Assembly (NCBI GenBank): GCA_947567625.1
Contig: CANONN010000040.1
Coordinates: forward strand, 1-32,301
From: an uncultured Roseburia sp.
Lineage (GTDB): Bacteria > Bacillota > Clostridia > Lachnospirales > Lachnospiraceae
Direction: 5' to 3'
Length of the DNA stretch: 32,301 nt
A program made the translations under genes and the position numbers. This document shows, in pieces, positions 1 through 7,681 of the stretch. The notes below the pieces were generated by a model. That model did no database searches. It saw only the letters and a program-made list of their open reading frames with translations, and had not been told where the DNA came from. Each line of letters begins with the position of its first letter. Within the stretch, counting starts at the first letter, position 1.

Positions 1-54
1 CAAATGGTTCTACTCCTAAGCGGTAGGCCGGAGGTTCAAATCCTCTTAGCGACG
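1..54 (+). tRNA. 3' half of a tRNA-Arg(CCT)-like gene, cut by the window edge; possible att site
   Basis: Positions 13-19 read as an anticodon loop (CTCCTAA, anticodon CCT). They are followed by a 3' anticodon strand at 20-24, a normal five-base variable loop (25-29), a T arm (stem 30-34/42-46, loop TTCAAAT 35-41), a 3' acceptor strand at 47-53 and a discriminator G at 54, with no encoded CCA. The bases just 5' of the loop (8-12, TTCTA) do not pair with GCGGT at 20-24, so the 5' half does not match the 3' half. This is what a site carrying only the 3' part of a tRNA looks like after integration of a mobile element to the left. A degenerate or unusual intact tRNA is the alternative, because the 5' part lies outside the window. 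Confidence 0.5.
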
Positions 55-64
55 TTCAAAAAAT

Positions 65-100
65 GCCGGGAATACTGGGATTCCAGAGTTCCCGGTGTTT
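65..100 (+). terminator. Rho-independent terminator after the tRNA-like sequence
   Basis: CCGGGAA (66-72) pairs with TTCCCGG (89-95). A nested CTGG/CCAG hairpin sits inside, and TGTTTT follows. It lies 10 bp after the tRNA-like 3' end and probably ended the original tRNA transcript, which suggests that DNA to the right of position 54 is the native flank. Confidence 0.65.
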
Positions 101-232
101 TACTATATCTAAGATTGCGAATCAAATAGTGTTTCTACTAATTTTTCCAAAAGTTGTGTTAGATATCTTGCCAGCGGATATGGCAAACACCTCTTTGCTG
201 TATGAGAGGTTAAATAAGCGGGGGAAAATAAT

Positions 233-940
233 ATGACAATGTGGAATCCGTGGCGTGGCTGCCACAAGTATAGCGAGGGATGCCGATACTGTTATATCCA
301 TAAAGGCGATTTCAAGCGTAAAATGGATACAAACCATATTGTAAAGACGGATAATTTCTATGCCCCTGTCGTTAAAAATAAATCGGGAGCATATAAAATG
401 AAACCGGGACAGACCGTGTATCTGTGCTTTTCCTCAGATTTTCTGGTTGAGGATGCCGATGCATGGCGTTTAGAATGTTGGCAGATGATACGGGAGCGTT
501 CTGACTTGCACTTTCTGTTTTTAACAAAGCGTATTGAGCGGTTTATGGATTGTATCCCGGAGGACTGGAACGACGGGTATGATAATGTTACTGTCGGATG
601 TACGGTAGAAAATCAGGACAGAGCCGATTACAGGCTTTCCATTTTCAATGAACTTCCGATCAAACATAAAAATATTATCTGCCAGCCATTGATTGAAGAA
701 ATAAATCTGACTGCCTATCTTGATAATGTTGAATTAGTCGTAGTTGGCGGCGAATCAGACAGGAACGCCAGACCGCTTGATTATGCGTGGGTGCTTGCCA
801 TACGCGAGCAATGCATCGCCCGCAAAGTACATTTTGAGTTTCGGCAGTGCGGGACACATTTCATTAAAGACGGAAAAAACTATACGTTATCTGTGCGTGA
901 TTTATGCAGCCAAGCCAGAAAAGCAAATATCAATTATTGA
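233..940 (+). CDS. DUF5131 (phage Gp37/Gp68-like) family protein, radical-SAM-like
   Basis: The 235-residue product begins with the WNPWRGC signature, and its cysteines C10, C17 and C20 (C-x6-C-x2-C, in GCHKYSEGCRYCY) would be the likely iron-sulfur ligands. Later motifs (FLTKRIERF, VTVGCTVENQ, VVGGESDRNARPLDY) are typical of the DUF5131 family, which is found on phages, integrative elements and chromosomes. The family resembles radical SAM proteins, but no reaction is settled, so none is assigned here. The start at 233 follows a G-rich ribosome site (GGGGGAAA); a second ATG lies two codons in. It stands alone, close to the tRNA-derived junction, which fits accessory DNA. Family assignment is firm, function unknown. 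Confidence 0.85.
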   Translation: MTMWNPWRGCHKYSEGCRYCYIHKGDFKRKMDTNHIVKTDNFYAPVVKNKSGAYKMKPGQTVYLCFSSDFLVEDADAWRLECWQMIRERSDLHFLFLTKRIERFMDCIPEDWNDGYDNVTVGCTVENQDRADYRLSIFNELPIKHKNIICQPLIEEINLTAYLDNVELVVVGGESDRNARPLDYAWVLAIREQCIARKVHFEFRQCGTHFIKDGKNYTLSVRDLCSQARKANINY

Positions 941-1081
941 ATCGCTGTCTCTCTTTTTCGTGCAGGGATAGAGAGGAATCATTTTAGAATAAGCCTTATA
1001 ATCATAAAAGAACACTTGTGTTTATAGAGCGCTAAATGAGGTATGGATACCCATAGCAAAAAAGGCATAACGGAGGAACGT

Positions 1082-1582
1082 ATGGGCGAGAAATTTAACA
1101 TGTTTATGGAAACGGTTGACGGGAAATTTCGTAACTTTGTGAATCAAATCAACGAGTATCTGACTGCAAATGGCTGTAAGTGTGATATAAAACTGCAAAA
1201 AAGCGGCTATGTTGTGTCCTATGTGTTAAACGGCAGCAAGAGGACTTTGGCAACATTCGTGTCCCGAAAAACGGGGATGAGGCTGCGCATTTATCCCGAA
1301 CATATACGAGAATACCAGAGCTTTCTTGACAGCCTGCCCCAAAAGATAAAAAACGAAATCAAAAAAGCATCCGTTTGCAAACGACTGATCAATCCCGATG
1401 ATTGTAATCCGAAATGTGTCATGGGATATACCTTTGTGCTGGATGGCGAGCAGCATCAGAAATGCCGTTACATGGCGTTTCAGCCTGCATTGAGTGAGGA
1501 AAATAATCTGTACATAAAGCAGTTTTTAGAGAACGAATTACGGGCGGGTACAATTATGAGTGGGCAGGCCAATAACGCGTGA
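1082..1582 (+). CDS. Hypothetical protein, 166 aa
   Basis: The frame is open from 1043, but the ATG at 1082 is preferred because GGAGG lies at 1073-1077, five bases upstream. The product begins MGEKFNMFMETVDGKF and is soluble, with no signal peptide or membrane segment. It has a mixed alpha/beta look, with basic stretches and cysteines scattered near the middle (CKCD, VCKRL, CNPKCVMGY). I do not recognise the family. The nearest neighbour is the DUF5131 gene 141 bp upstream on the same strand; co-transcription is possible but not shown. A clear terminator follows 51 bp after the stop. The ribosome site and terminator make it very likely a real gene. Confidence 0.7.
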   Translation: MGEKFNMFMETVDGKFRNFVNQINEYLTANGCKCDIKLQKSGYVVSYVLNGSKRTLATFVSRKTGMRLRIYPEHIREYQSFLDSLPQKIKNEIKKASVCKRLINPDDCNPKCVMGYTFVLDGEQHQKCRYMAFQPALSEENNLYIKQFLENELRAGTIMSGQANNA

Positions 1583-1633
1583 AAGCGATGGCCTGTCTTG
1601 CGCTTGTCGGTAGTCATCTTCTCTGTCTCGATC

Positions 1634-1662
1634 GGCCATACATTTAGTATGGCCTGATTTTT
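1634..1662 (+). terminator. Rho-independent terminator
   Basis: GGCCATAC (1634-1641) pairs perfectly with GTATGGCC (1647-1654) around an ATTTA loop, followed by TGATTTTT. It ends the transcript of the gene stopping at 1582. Confidence 0.8.
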
Positions 1663-1811
1663 GCCATTTATATTCACTTCTTATTCCCTTGATTCTATAC
1701 CCGATTCTTCAAAATAGGATGTCCCCTTTTTTATATCACATCAAATTAAGTTTGTCAGAAAACCATCATTTACAAATTCCATATAGGTTCTAAGTATCAT
1801 ATAATATCGTA

Positions 1812-1854
1812 TATAGCATAAAATATAGATTTTGCTATTTTATTATGCTATAAT
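1812..1854 (+). promoter_or_regulatory. Inverted repeat with -10-like box upstream of the histidine kinase
   Basis: TATAGCATAA (1812-1821) and TTATGCTATA (1843-1852) are a perfect 10-bp inverted repeat, and the right arm runs into TATAAT (1849-1854). The start codon is 63 bp downstream. The overlap with the -10 suggests an operator or a hairpin in the 5' leader. The surrounding gene-free stretch (1583-1916) is AT-rich and otherwise holds only the terminator at 1634-1662. Confidence 0.45.
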
Positions 1855-1916
1855 TTATATTCATTACCAAAAAAATTGCAGTCAATAGTTATTGTCCAAA
1901 CGGAGTGGAGATATAA

Positions 1917-4493
1917 ATGAAAAAAAATCCAAGCGGAACGAAAAAGAACAAAGGAACATCTCTGCTGATTTCCATTATACTGGTGTTCTGTATATTGGGC
2001 ACGGTTGTTGTATCGGTAGCACACAAGATATCCCGCGAAATGTCTGACTCGGCGATTCAAAATTTAAGTGAAAACCTTAATTTAATCAAGTCTACGATCG
2101 AAGCGGTTTTGTGCAATGAAGCGGAGTTTCAAAATCTGATCGCAAACGAGATCGCGTTATCTGATGATCCGGTTGAATATGTGCGCTCCTATGTGGCAAA
2201 CAGAACCATGGTTAAGATGTCTCTGATTCGGGCAGGAGCGGATAAGGGTGTTTCCAATACAGGGGAGACTTTTTCGGAAGAAGGACTTGATTTTTCAGTG
2301 GAAAAAACAGTGGCTGGCCTGCCCATATCCAATTCATATTTAAATTATATGGGTACCTGGGCCTACACGATGAAATGTCCGGTAATAAGAGATGGCAGGG
2401 AGATTGCGACACTGTATATCGAATATGTCTATGATTCGCTTGACCGTTCCCTGCCGGATGGATTCTATAATAATCAGGCAGCGCTCTATATCGTGGACGC
2501 AGAGAGTCAACGATTTGTGCTGAAACCAAAAGGAATGGGAATGAGAAGTGCAGGGCATCTCAATCTGGCCGATTTTTATCGGGCCAACAGCATCGAGGAC
2601 GCCACATTGCGAGCGGAAGTGCAGGACTGCCTTGATAATGGCAAAAATATTTTGTTTTACCATGATATACGCGAGGTAAATTCATTAAATTACATGTGGT
2701 CTGTAAACGGGGGAACCATATATTTGGCAGGCTATGTTGCGCTTGAAGCCATCCAGCAGGAGGGGCGGACGGTCAACCAGAACATACTGCTCGTTGTCAT
2801 AGTGATGTTGGTGGCATTTTTCCTGTGCTTTTTTCTTTATTATTTTAACCAGAGGCAGCAGAATAAAACCAGGAGAGAGAGGGAAACGGAGAGAGAAATC
2901 CACAACAAACAGCTTATGGAAGCATTGCAGGCGGCACAGATCGCCAATAACTCGAAAACAATGTTCCTCTCTAATATGTCACACGATATCCGCACGCCGA
3001 TGAACGCTGTGCTCGGATTTACGACGCTTCTGGCCAAGGATGCTGAGAATCCGGTAAAAGTGCGGGAATACACCAACAAAATCATGGCGTCCGGGCAGCA
3101 TTTGCTCAGCCTGATTAACGATATCCTGGATGTGTCAAAAATAGAAAGCGGTAAAGTGGTACTCACGTTTGAAAAGTTTTCTTTGAATGACGTGGTTTCT
3201 TCTGTGGATGCGATTATCCAGCCTATGGCGAAAGCGAAAAAACAGAATTTTCATGTGGAAGTCAATGGAATCAAACACGAAGATTTGATCGGAGACGAAA
3301 CACGAATCAATCAGATCTTGATTAACCTTTTGTCCAACGCTGTCAAATATACGCCGGAAGGAGGCAATATCTGGTTTCGCATCACAGGGCTCAAACAGCG
3401 TTCCAGCCAGTACGAGCATATCAGGATTGAAGTGGAAGACGACGGTTACGGCATGACGCCCGAGTATCTCAAGACAATCTTTGACGCATTTACGAGGGCG
3501 GAAAACAGCACCACGAACAAAGTGCAGGGAACCGGGCTTGGCATGGCAATCACCAAAAATATTGTAGAACTGATGGGGGGTACGATTGACGTTTCCAGTA
3601 AAGTAGATCAGGGAAGTTTGTTTAAGGTGGAGCTGGAATGTCGTATCCCGGAAGGGCAGGCAGACAGGCAGTTCTGGAATCAGTGCGGTATTACCCGTAT
3701 ACTTTTGATCGATTATGACAAAAGTATCTGTGAAAATATTTATATGCTGATGAAAGATGTCAATGTTCCGGTCACTGCGGTGCAGAGTGTTGACGAAGCG
3801 CTGCATTTTATCCGAAATGTGGATGTCGCGCAGAAGCCATATCATTTGATTTTGATTGACGGTAACGTGCCCGATTTAGACGGCGCACATACCGTTGAAG
3901 TGCTGCGGGATGCATTATCGTACTGCGTGCCGGTTTTGTTTATGAATGATCACCACGACAGCGAGTCCGATGAACCGATCATGTTAGAAAATGTTGGTGT
4001 TCTGTCAAAGCCATTCTTTGTGTCCACATTGCGAGAAAAGATCGTGGAGATGCAAAGCGGAGTGGCTGCGGACAATAAGGACGAAGCGACGTTGGACGAT
4101 TCTATCGAAGGACTGCATTTTCTCGCTGCGGAGGACAATGAAATCAACGCGGAGATTCTTGCAGAGCTCCTCGAGATGGAGGGGGCGAGCTGCGAGATTG
4201 TCGAAAATGGCCGGTTGGCTGTGGAGCGTTTTGCAAGGGCCAAAGAAGATGAATTCGATGCAATCCTGATGGATGTTCAGATGCCGGTCATGAATGGATA
4301 TGAGGCCACTAGGGCAATTCGTGCGCAGGAGCGTGATGACGCCAGATCAATCCCTATTATCGCCATGACCGCAAACGCTTTTGCCGAGGATGAAAAAGCG
4401 GCGCTCGATGCCGGAATGAACGCCCATGTGGCAAAACCGCTCAATGTTGAGCTGGTAAAAAAAGTGATTCGGCAATATATAAAAGGGAATTAA
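1917..4493 (+). CDS. Membrane hybrid sensor histidine kinase with two receiver domains
   Basis: The 858-residue product has one membrane helix at about 14-36, an extracellular sensor region (about 37-285) and a second helix at about 288-312. A charged linker leads to a HisKA domain with the phospho-acceptor H356 in SHDIRTPMN. The ATPase domain follows: N box around 465-480 (NLLSNAVKYTPEGG), DDGYGM, and GTGLGMAI near 538. Receiver 1 (about 593-710) is divergent but keeps D648 (LILIDGNVPDLDG) and SKPF. Receiver 2 (about 735-855) is canonical, with E739/D740, D786 (ILMDVQMPVMNGYEA) and K840. There is no DNA-binding output, so the phosphoryl target is unknown. GGAG lies upstream of the start. The next gene, 77 bp on, is a solute-binding lipoprotein that could feed a ligand signal to the extracellular region. 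Confidence 0.93.
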   Translation: MKKNPSGTKKNKGTSLLISIILVFCILGTVVVSVAHKISREMSDSAIQNLSENLNLIKSTIEAVLCNEAEFQNLIANEIALSDDPVEYVRSYVANRTMVKMSLIRAGADKGVSNTGETFSEEGLDFSVEKTVAGLPISNSYLNYMGTWAYTMKCPVIRDGREIATLYIEYVYDSLDRSLPDGFYNNQAALYIVDAESQRFVLKPKGMGMRSAGHLNLADFYRANSIEDATLRAEVQDCLDNGKNILFYHDIREVNSLNYMWSVNGGTIYLAGYVALEAIQQEGRTVNQNILLVVIVMLVAFFLCFFLYYFNQRQQNKTRRERETEREIHNKQLMEALQAAQIANNSKTMFLSNMSHDIRTPMNAVLGFTTLLAKDAENPVKVREYTNKIMASGQHLLSLINDILDVSKIESGKVVLTFEKFSLNDVVSSVDAIIQPMAKAKKQNFHVEVNGIKHEDLIGDETRINQILINLLSNAVKYTPEGGNIWFRITGLKQRSSQYEHIRIEVEDDGYGMTPEYLKTIFDAFTRAENSTTNKVQGTGLGMAITKNIVELMGGTIDVSSKVDQGSLFKVELECRIPEGQADRQFWNQCGITRILLIDYDKSICENIYMLMKDVNVPVTAVQSVDEALHFIRNVDVAQKPYHLILIDGNVPDLDGAHTVEVLRDALSYCVPVLFMNDHHDSESDEPIMLENVGVLSKPFFVSTLREKIVEMQSGVAADNKDEATLDDSIEGLHFLAAEDNEINAEILAELLEMEGASCEIVENGRLAVERFARAKEDEFDAILMDVQMPVMNGYEATRAIRAQERDDARSIPIIAMTANAFAEDEKAALDAGMNAHVAKPLNVELVKKVIRQYIKGN

Positions 4494-4570
4494 GTCCCAA
4501 AATTCCGTGGGGAAAATAGCAGTCAATGTTTAAAATTTAAAAACCGTTATGCGGTGGAATGTGAGGAAAT

Positions 4571-5887
4571 ATGGAAATAAGTAGAAAAAAGATGAAACGG
4601 TGTGTGCCGGTGATGTGTCTTGCCATGATGGCTGTAACGATGCTTGCCTCCTGTAGCGCACGTCCCGATCCCAACCAAAACGTTGTCATTACGGAAGAAA
4701 AAGAACAGCGGCTTGTCAATCTGTTCAGTCCTATGGAAAAGACCGATCCCGATGCCGAAAATGTGGCGAGAAGTGCAGCAGATACGACGATCGCCATGGC
4801 AGAAGAAAAGCTGGGTGTGACGGTGGCATACCGAACCTATACGGCGGAAGATTATCAGGATAAAACCTATGACGATATCACCCTTGACCGCGCGCGCAAT
4901 CATATGGATGATATCTATCTGCTAAACCCGGATACCGTTCTGACGCTTGGCGCAGAGGATTTATTGATGGATTTGTCTGAGCTTGATTGCGCAAAGAATC
5001 TGCGCGATGTGGTCAAAACCGCAAATACTGTAAATGGTAAACTGGTGGCGATTCCCCAGGAGGTAGTCGCATACGGGCTTTTTATCAATAAAGACATATT
5101 TGACCGGTATCATCTGACAATGCCGGAAACACCGGAAGATTTTTTGGAGTGCTGCCGGGTATTAAAGGAAAATGGATTTGAGACGCCGATCGGTGCAAAT
5201 CGTTGGTGGCTGGAAACATTTGTTCTCGCCCAGGCATATGCCGATCTGTATAACGGTGGAAATACGGAGGCGGAGATTGCAGCGCTCAACAGCGGCGAAG
5301 CCAAATACAGCGATTATATGCGCTCCGGTTTTGAGTTTTTGCAGAAGCTGATTGACCGTGGTTATATTGATGCCGAGAAAGCATATGTCAGTGAGGCCAT
5401 CGAGGCAGAGGGCCCCGATTTTCTTGCCGGTAAAACACCGATTGTAATGGCATACTGGGGCGCGGCAAATACAGAAACAGCTTACGGCAAAACAGATTTT
5501 AATCTTCAGGTGATCGGTTTTCCCAGCAGCCGGGGGCAGATGCCCGTTATGCCCATGACCGGGTTTGCAGTTGGCGCCAATGCGGAACATGCGGAGGACG
5601 CTATGCTCACCCTGGATGCCATACTTTCCGATGAAGCGCTTTTGACTTATGCGGAAATTAACAGGGTGATTTCTCCCTCCCAAAACGTGGAGGTTGAATG
5701 TGTTCCCGCCCTAAAGCCATTGAACGACAAGATCAAAGAGAATGTTTTTGTCCTTGGTTCTAATGCAAGCATGAAAGTGGAACAATGGGGCAATACATGT
5801 CTGATTGTGCGCGAGCTGCTGAACGGTGCGACGGTAGATGAGTGTATGGAAGCGTTCGATCGGCTGCAGGAGGAATCACTGCGCTAA
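4571..5887 (+). CDS. Extracellular solute-binding lipoprotein (ABC sugar-type), without permease
   Basis: The 438-residue product starts with a basic, hydrophobic signal ending in a lipobox (LASC, C28 lipidated), so it should be anchored outside the membrane. The body shows the pattern of family 1 solute-binding proteins for sugars or oligosaccharides: LVAIPQEVVAYGLFINKDIF, then NGFETPIGANRWW, then MPMTGFAVG near the hinge-proximal C-terminal lobe. No permease or ATPase genes are nearby. It directly follows the hybrid histidine kinase (77 bp, same strand), so I infer that it either senses a ligand for that kinase or serves a transporter encoded elsewhere. GAGG precedes the ATG by a suitable distance. 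Confidence 0.88.
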   Translation: MEISRKKMKRCVPVMCLAMMAVTMLASCSARPDPNQNVVITEEKEQRLVNLFSPMEKTDPDAENVARSAADTTIAMAEEKLGVTVAYRTYTAEDYQDKTYDDITLDRARNHMDDIYLLNPDTVLTLGAEDLLMDLSELDCAKNLRDVVKTANTVNGKLVAIPQEVVAYGLFINKDIFDRYHLTMPETPEDFLECCRVLKENGFETPIGANRWWLETFVLAQAYADLYNGGNTEAEIAALNSGEAKYSDYMRSGFEFLQKLIDRGYIDAEKAYVSEAIEAEGPDFLAGKTPIVMAYWGAANTETAYGKTDFNLQVIGFPSSRGQMPVMPMTGFAVGANAEHAEDAMLTLDAILSDEALLTYAEINRVISPSQNVEVECVPALKPLNDKIKENVFVLGSNASMKVEQWGNTCLIVRELLNGATVDECMEAFDRLQEESLR

Positions 5888-5955
5888 TATTTTTAAGGTT
5901 TTGTTATGCTCATTAGCAGATGATAAGTAAAGATCTGAATATAGAAAAAATAATT

Positions 5956-5976
5956 GGGAGACAAAGTTCGTCTCCC
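5956..5976 (+). terminator. Possible terminator hairpin after the solute-binding protein
   Basis: GGGAGAC (5956-5962) pairs perfectly with GTCTCCC (5970-5976) around a 7-base loop, 69 bp after the stop. There is no good U tract (TAAAATTG follows), so it may be an mRNA-stabilising hairpin rather than a terminator. Confidence 0.45.
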
Positions 5977-6065
5977 TAAAATTGTAGTATTTGTAAATTT
6001 GAATTGTAAATGACAAAAAAGTATAATTTGTAAATTTATTTAATTATTTTACTATTATAGCAAAT

Positions 6066-6918
6066 TTATTTAATTTTGTCAATAGCATTTTGAATAGAAT
6101 CATTTTCATTAGTAGAATCTATTTCATCCATTATTTTTGCCCATTCTTCATCTGGTTTTACAATTAACCTTGAATTCATGTATGCCCATTCAACAGGTAA
6201 AACAGTCACCCCTTCATAATAATCTTTCACGCCAGTATTTATTTTGTTCAGAACCAATGCCAGACGAACTGGCGCTCCCGGAAAATATAAAGGTGCTAAA
6301 AGTTGTATTTTACTTTCGCCAGTCTCTGTATTGTGATAATAAAAAGGTAGTGCTAACTTAAAGTTTCTTCTAAGTTTTTTTCTAATGTTGTTATTGCAGA
6401 ATCAAATAATGCGCTTATTAGCTCTTTATCAAAGTAACCAGCATTGCAAAATCTTTCAAAGTTATCATCTATTATATGTTCTTTCTTTGGTTTTAATTCA
6501 AGATTATTATCATAAATTAAATCATTGACATTATCGCAATAATCTGCTAGAAGCGGTAACGTTAAAAAATTTGTGGTAAAAAATTTATCTGTTTCTTTAA
6601 AGAAACCATTCAAAACCATGGTATTTTTCCTTCTCTATTATTTTTTGCAAATATCGCAACAATTTCTTGATTATATACAGTTAATAATCCTGTATTCATG
6701 CAACGTAATTTTCCGTTTTGTGAATCAAGAAATTTATTTTCTTCATCTATTCTGTTATATGTAAATTGAATATAATTTCTTAAAATACGATATGGATCGC
6801 TTTTTTGAATTTATTTATAAGTCCATTTTTCTGGTTGTGCCATTTTTGCAAGCATTTCTAATTTTTGATTATATTTTTCTGTTGTTCCCAAAAATACATC
6901 TTCCCGTATTGTTCCCAT
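6066..6918 (-). pseudogene. Decayed DUF3825 family gene (nonsense codon and two frameshifts)
   Basis: Read on the minus strand from the ATG at 6918 (AAAGGAAAC ribosome site at about 6924-6932), three consecutive frame segments give one protein-like path of about 284 residues. Segment 1 has an in-frame TAA at 6811-6813, then continues with RILRNYIQFTYNRIDEENK and LRCMNTGLLTVYNQEIVAIF. The frame is lost in a run of four A near 6612 (a one-base deletion in IPWF/LNGFF). Segment 2 gives FLTLPLLADYCDNVNDLIYD and ERFCNAGYF. A second shift near 6355 leads to segment 3, with LLAPLYFPGAPVRLALVLNK and LPVEWAYMNSRLIVKPDEEW. The order and motifs match DUF3825 domains (FNTGLLT, WYFKGF, LARLIAKPD-type). The region is much richer in AT than its neighbours, suggesting transfer and then loss. 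Confidence 0.75.
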
Positions 6919-7469
6919 ATTTGTTTCCTTTCATTTTTCTTACCATCGTTTTTCTAGTATATCATACATTTTTCTGTGAAGATAGTTTTCTTTTTATTAT
7001 TTTAGTCAGCATGTGGGTATACCTGAGTATTGAAGAATCTATGATTGATATACAATCCATGAATAAGGAACCAATCAACGATTTTGTGTTGTATCAGTGC
7101 TAATGCAAAGTGTTTATAAAAATGCCTGCGGTAGGATACACCCGCATATAGAAAGCTTATCCCTACAATTTTGTAAGGTAGCGTAAGGAAAAAAAGGCGA
7201 CAACAAAGAGGAGATCTCATAGAATATCTTACATAACCTGCAAATATGTCACAGTATTTACATCCCGTCAGTTGGCCTGTCTGGGAGTGGACGGCGCAAT
7301 ACGCTATTTCCATTGCGCAACCGTCCGGTAAAAATACGTCATCGGCACATGTGGCAGCATAGCCGAATCATCTTGTATCTGTATCGAGGCATTTGCATAA
7401 CATAAACAGAAAGATGAAAAATGAAATCATAACCTTTTATAATTATGTAAGAATATGGAGTGAGATATC
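6919..7469. other. AT-rich gene-free stretch with an inverted repeat at 7289-7326
   Basis: I find no convincing gene in these 550 bases. The open plus-strand frame that runs through 6792-7103 is antisense to the DUF3825 remnant, is almost all hydrophobic because of T-rich codons, and lacks a ribosome site. The one clear structure is an inverted repeat: GGACGG plus CGCAAT (7289-7300) against ATTGCG and CCGTCC (7312-7326), interrupted by a few unpaired bases. A weak U tract does not follow. The GC content rises again after about 7250, marking the border of the AT-rich patch. Confidence 0.4.
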
Positions 7470-7601
7470 ATGAAGAAGAAAAAAATTGGGTTCAAAGTGA
7501 TCGTGCTTGTAATCGGCATAGTCGTAATAGCAACGTTTTTGTTTTCTAAAAAATCCCCGCGCACAATCCGGCTCGGAGAATACCGAAACAGCGACTGGTA
7601 G
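7470..7601 (+). CDS. Small single-pass membrane peptide, 43 aa
   Basis: ATG at 7470 is preceded by GGAG (7457-7460). The translation is MKKKKIGFK, then a hydrophobic helix (VIVLVIGIVVIATFLF, about residues 10-25), then a basic, polar tail ending in GEYRNSDW. The positive N-terminus followed by a single helix is typical of small bacterial membrane proteins or an uncleaved signal anchor. It ends 24 bp before the -35 of the polymerase IV promoter, so it is a separate transcript. I do not recognise a family, and no function is proposed. Confidence 0.55.
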   Translation: MKKKKIGFKVIVLVIGIVVIATFLFSKKSPRTIRLGEYRNSDW

Positions 7602-7624
7602 GAGAGACCACCATAAATTACCGG

Positions 7625-7653
7625 TTGAAAATAGAACATGTGTTTACTATAAT
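7625..7653 (+). promoter_or_regulatory. dinB promoter with a LexA (SOS) box between -35 and -10
   Basis: TTGAAA (7625-7630) and TATAAT (7648-7653) are separated by exactly 17 bases. The spacer contains GAACATGTGTTT (7634-7645), which matches the Gram-positive LexA/DinR consensus GAAC-N4-GTTC at seven of eight fixed positions. A repressor bound there would block polymerase directly. Transcription should start near 7660, which rules out translation starts upstream of that point. Confidence 0.75.
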
Positions 7654-7681
7654 GAGGGCAAAACAGGAGGTGAACACACGT

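Noticed and set aside
6792-7103. 103-residue hydrophobic ORF on the plus strand
   Set aside because: It is antisense to the DUF3825 remnant for its first part, its hydrophobicity follows from T-rich DNA, and it has no ribosome site.
7289-7326. Rho-independent terminator
   Set aside because: The stem is interrupted and no U tract follows; no gene ends just upstream, so it is recorded only as an inverted repeat.
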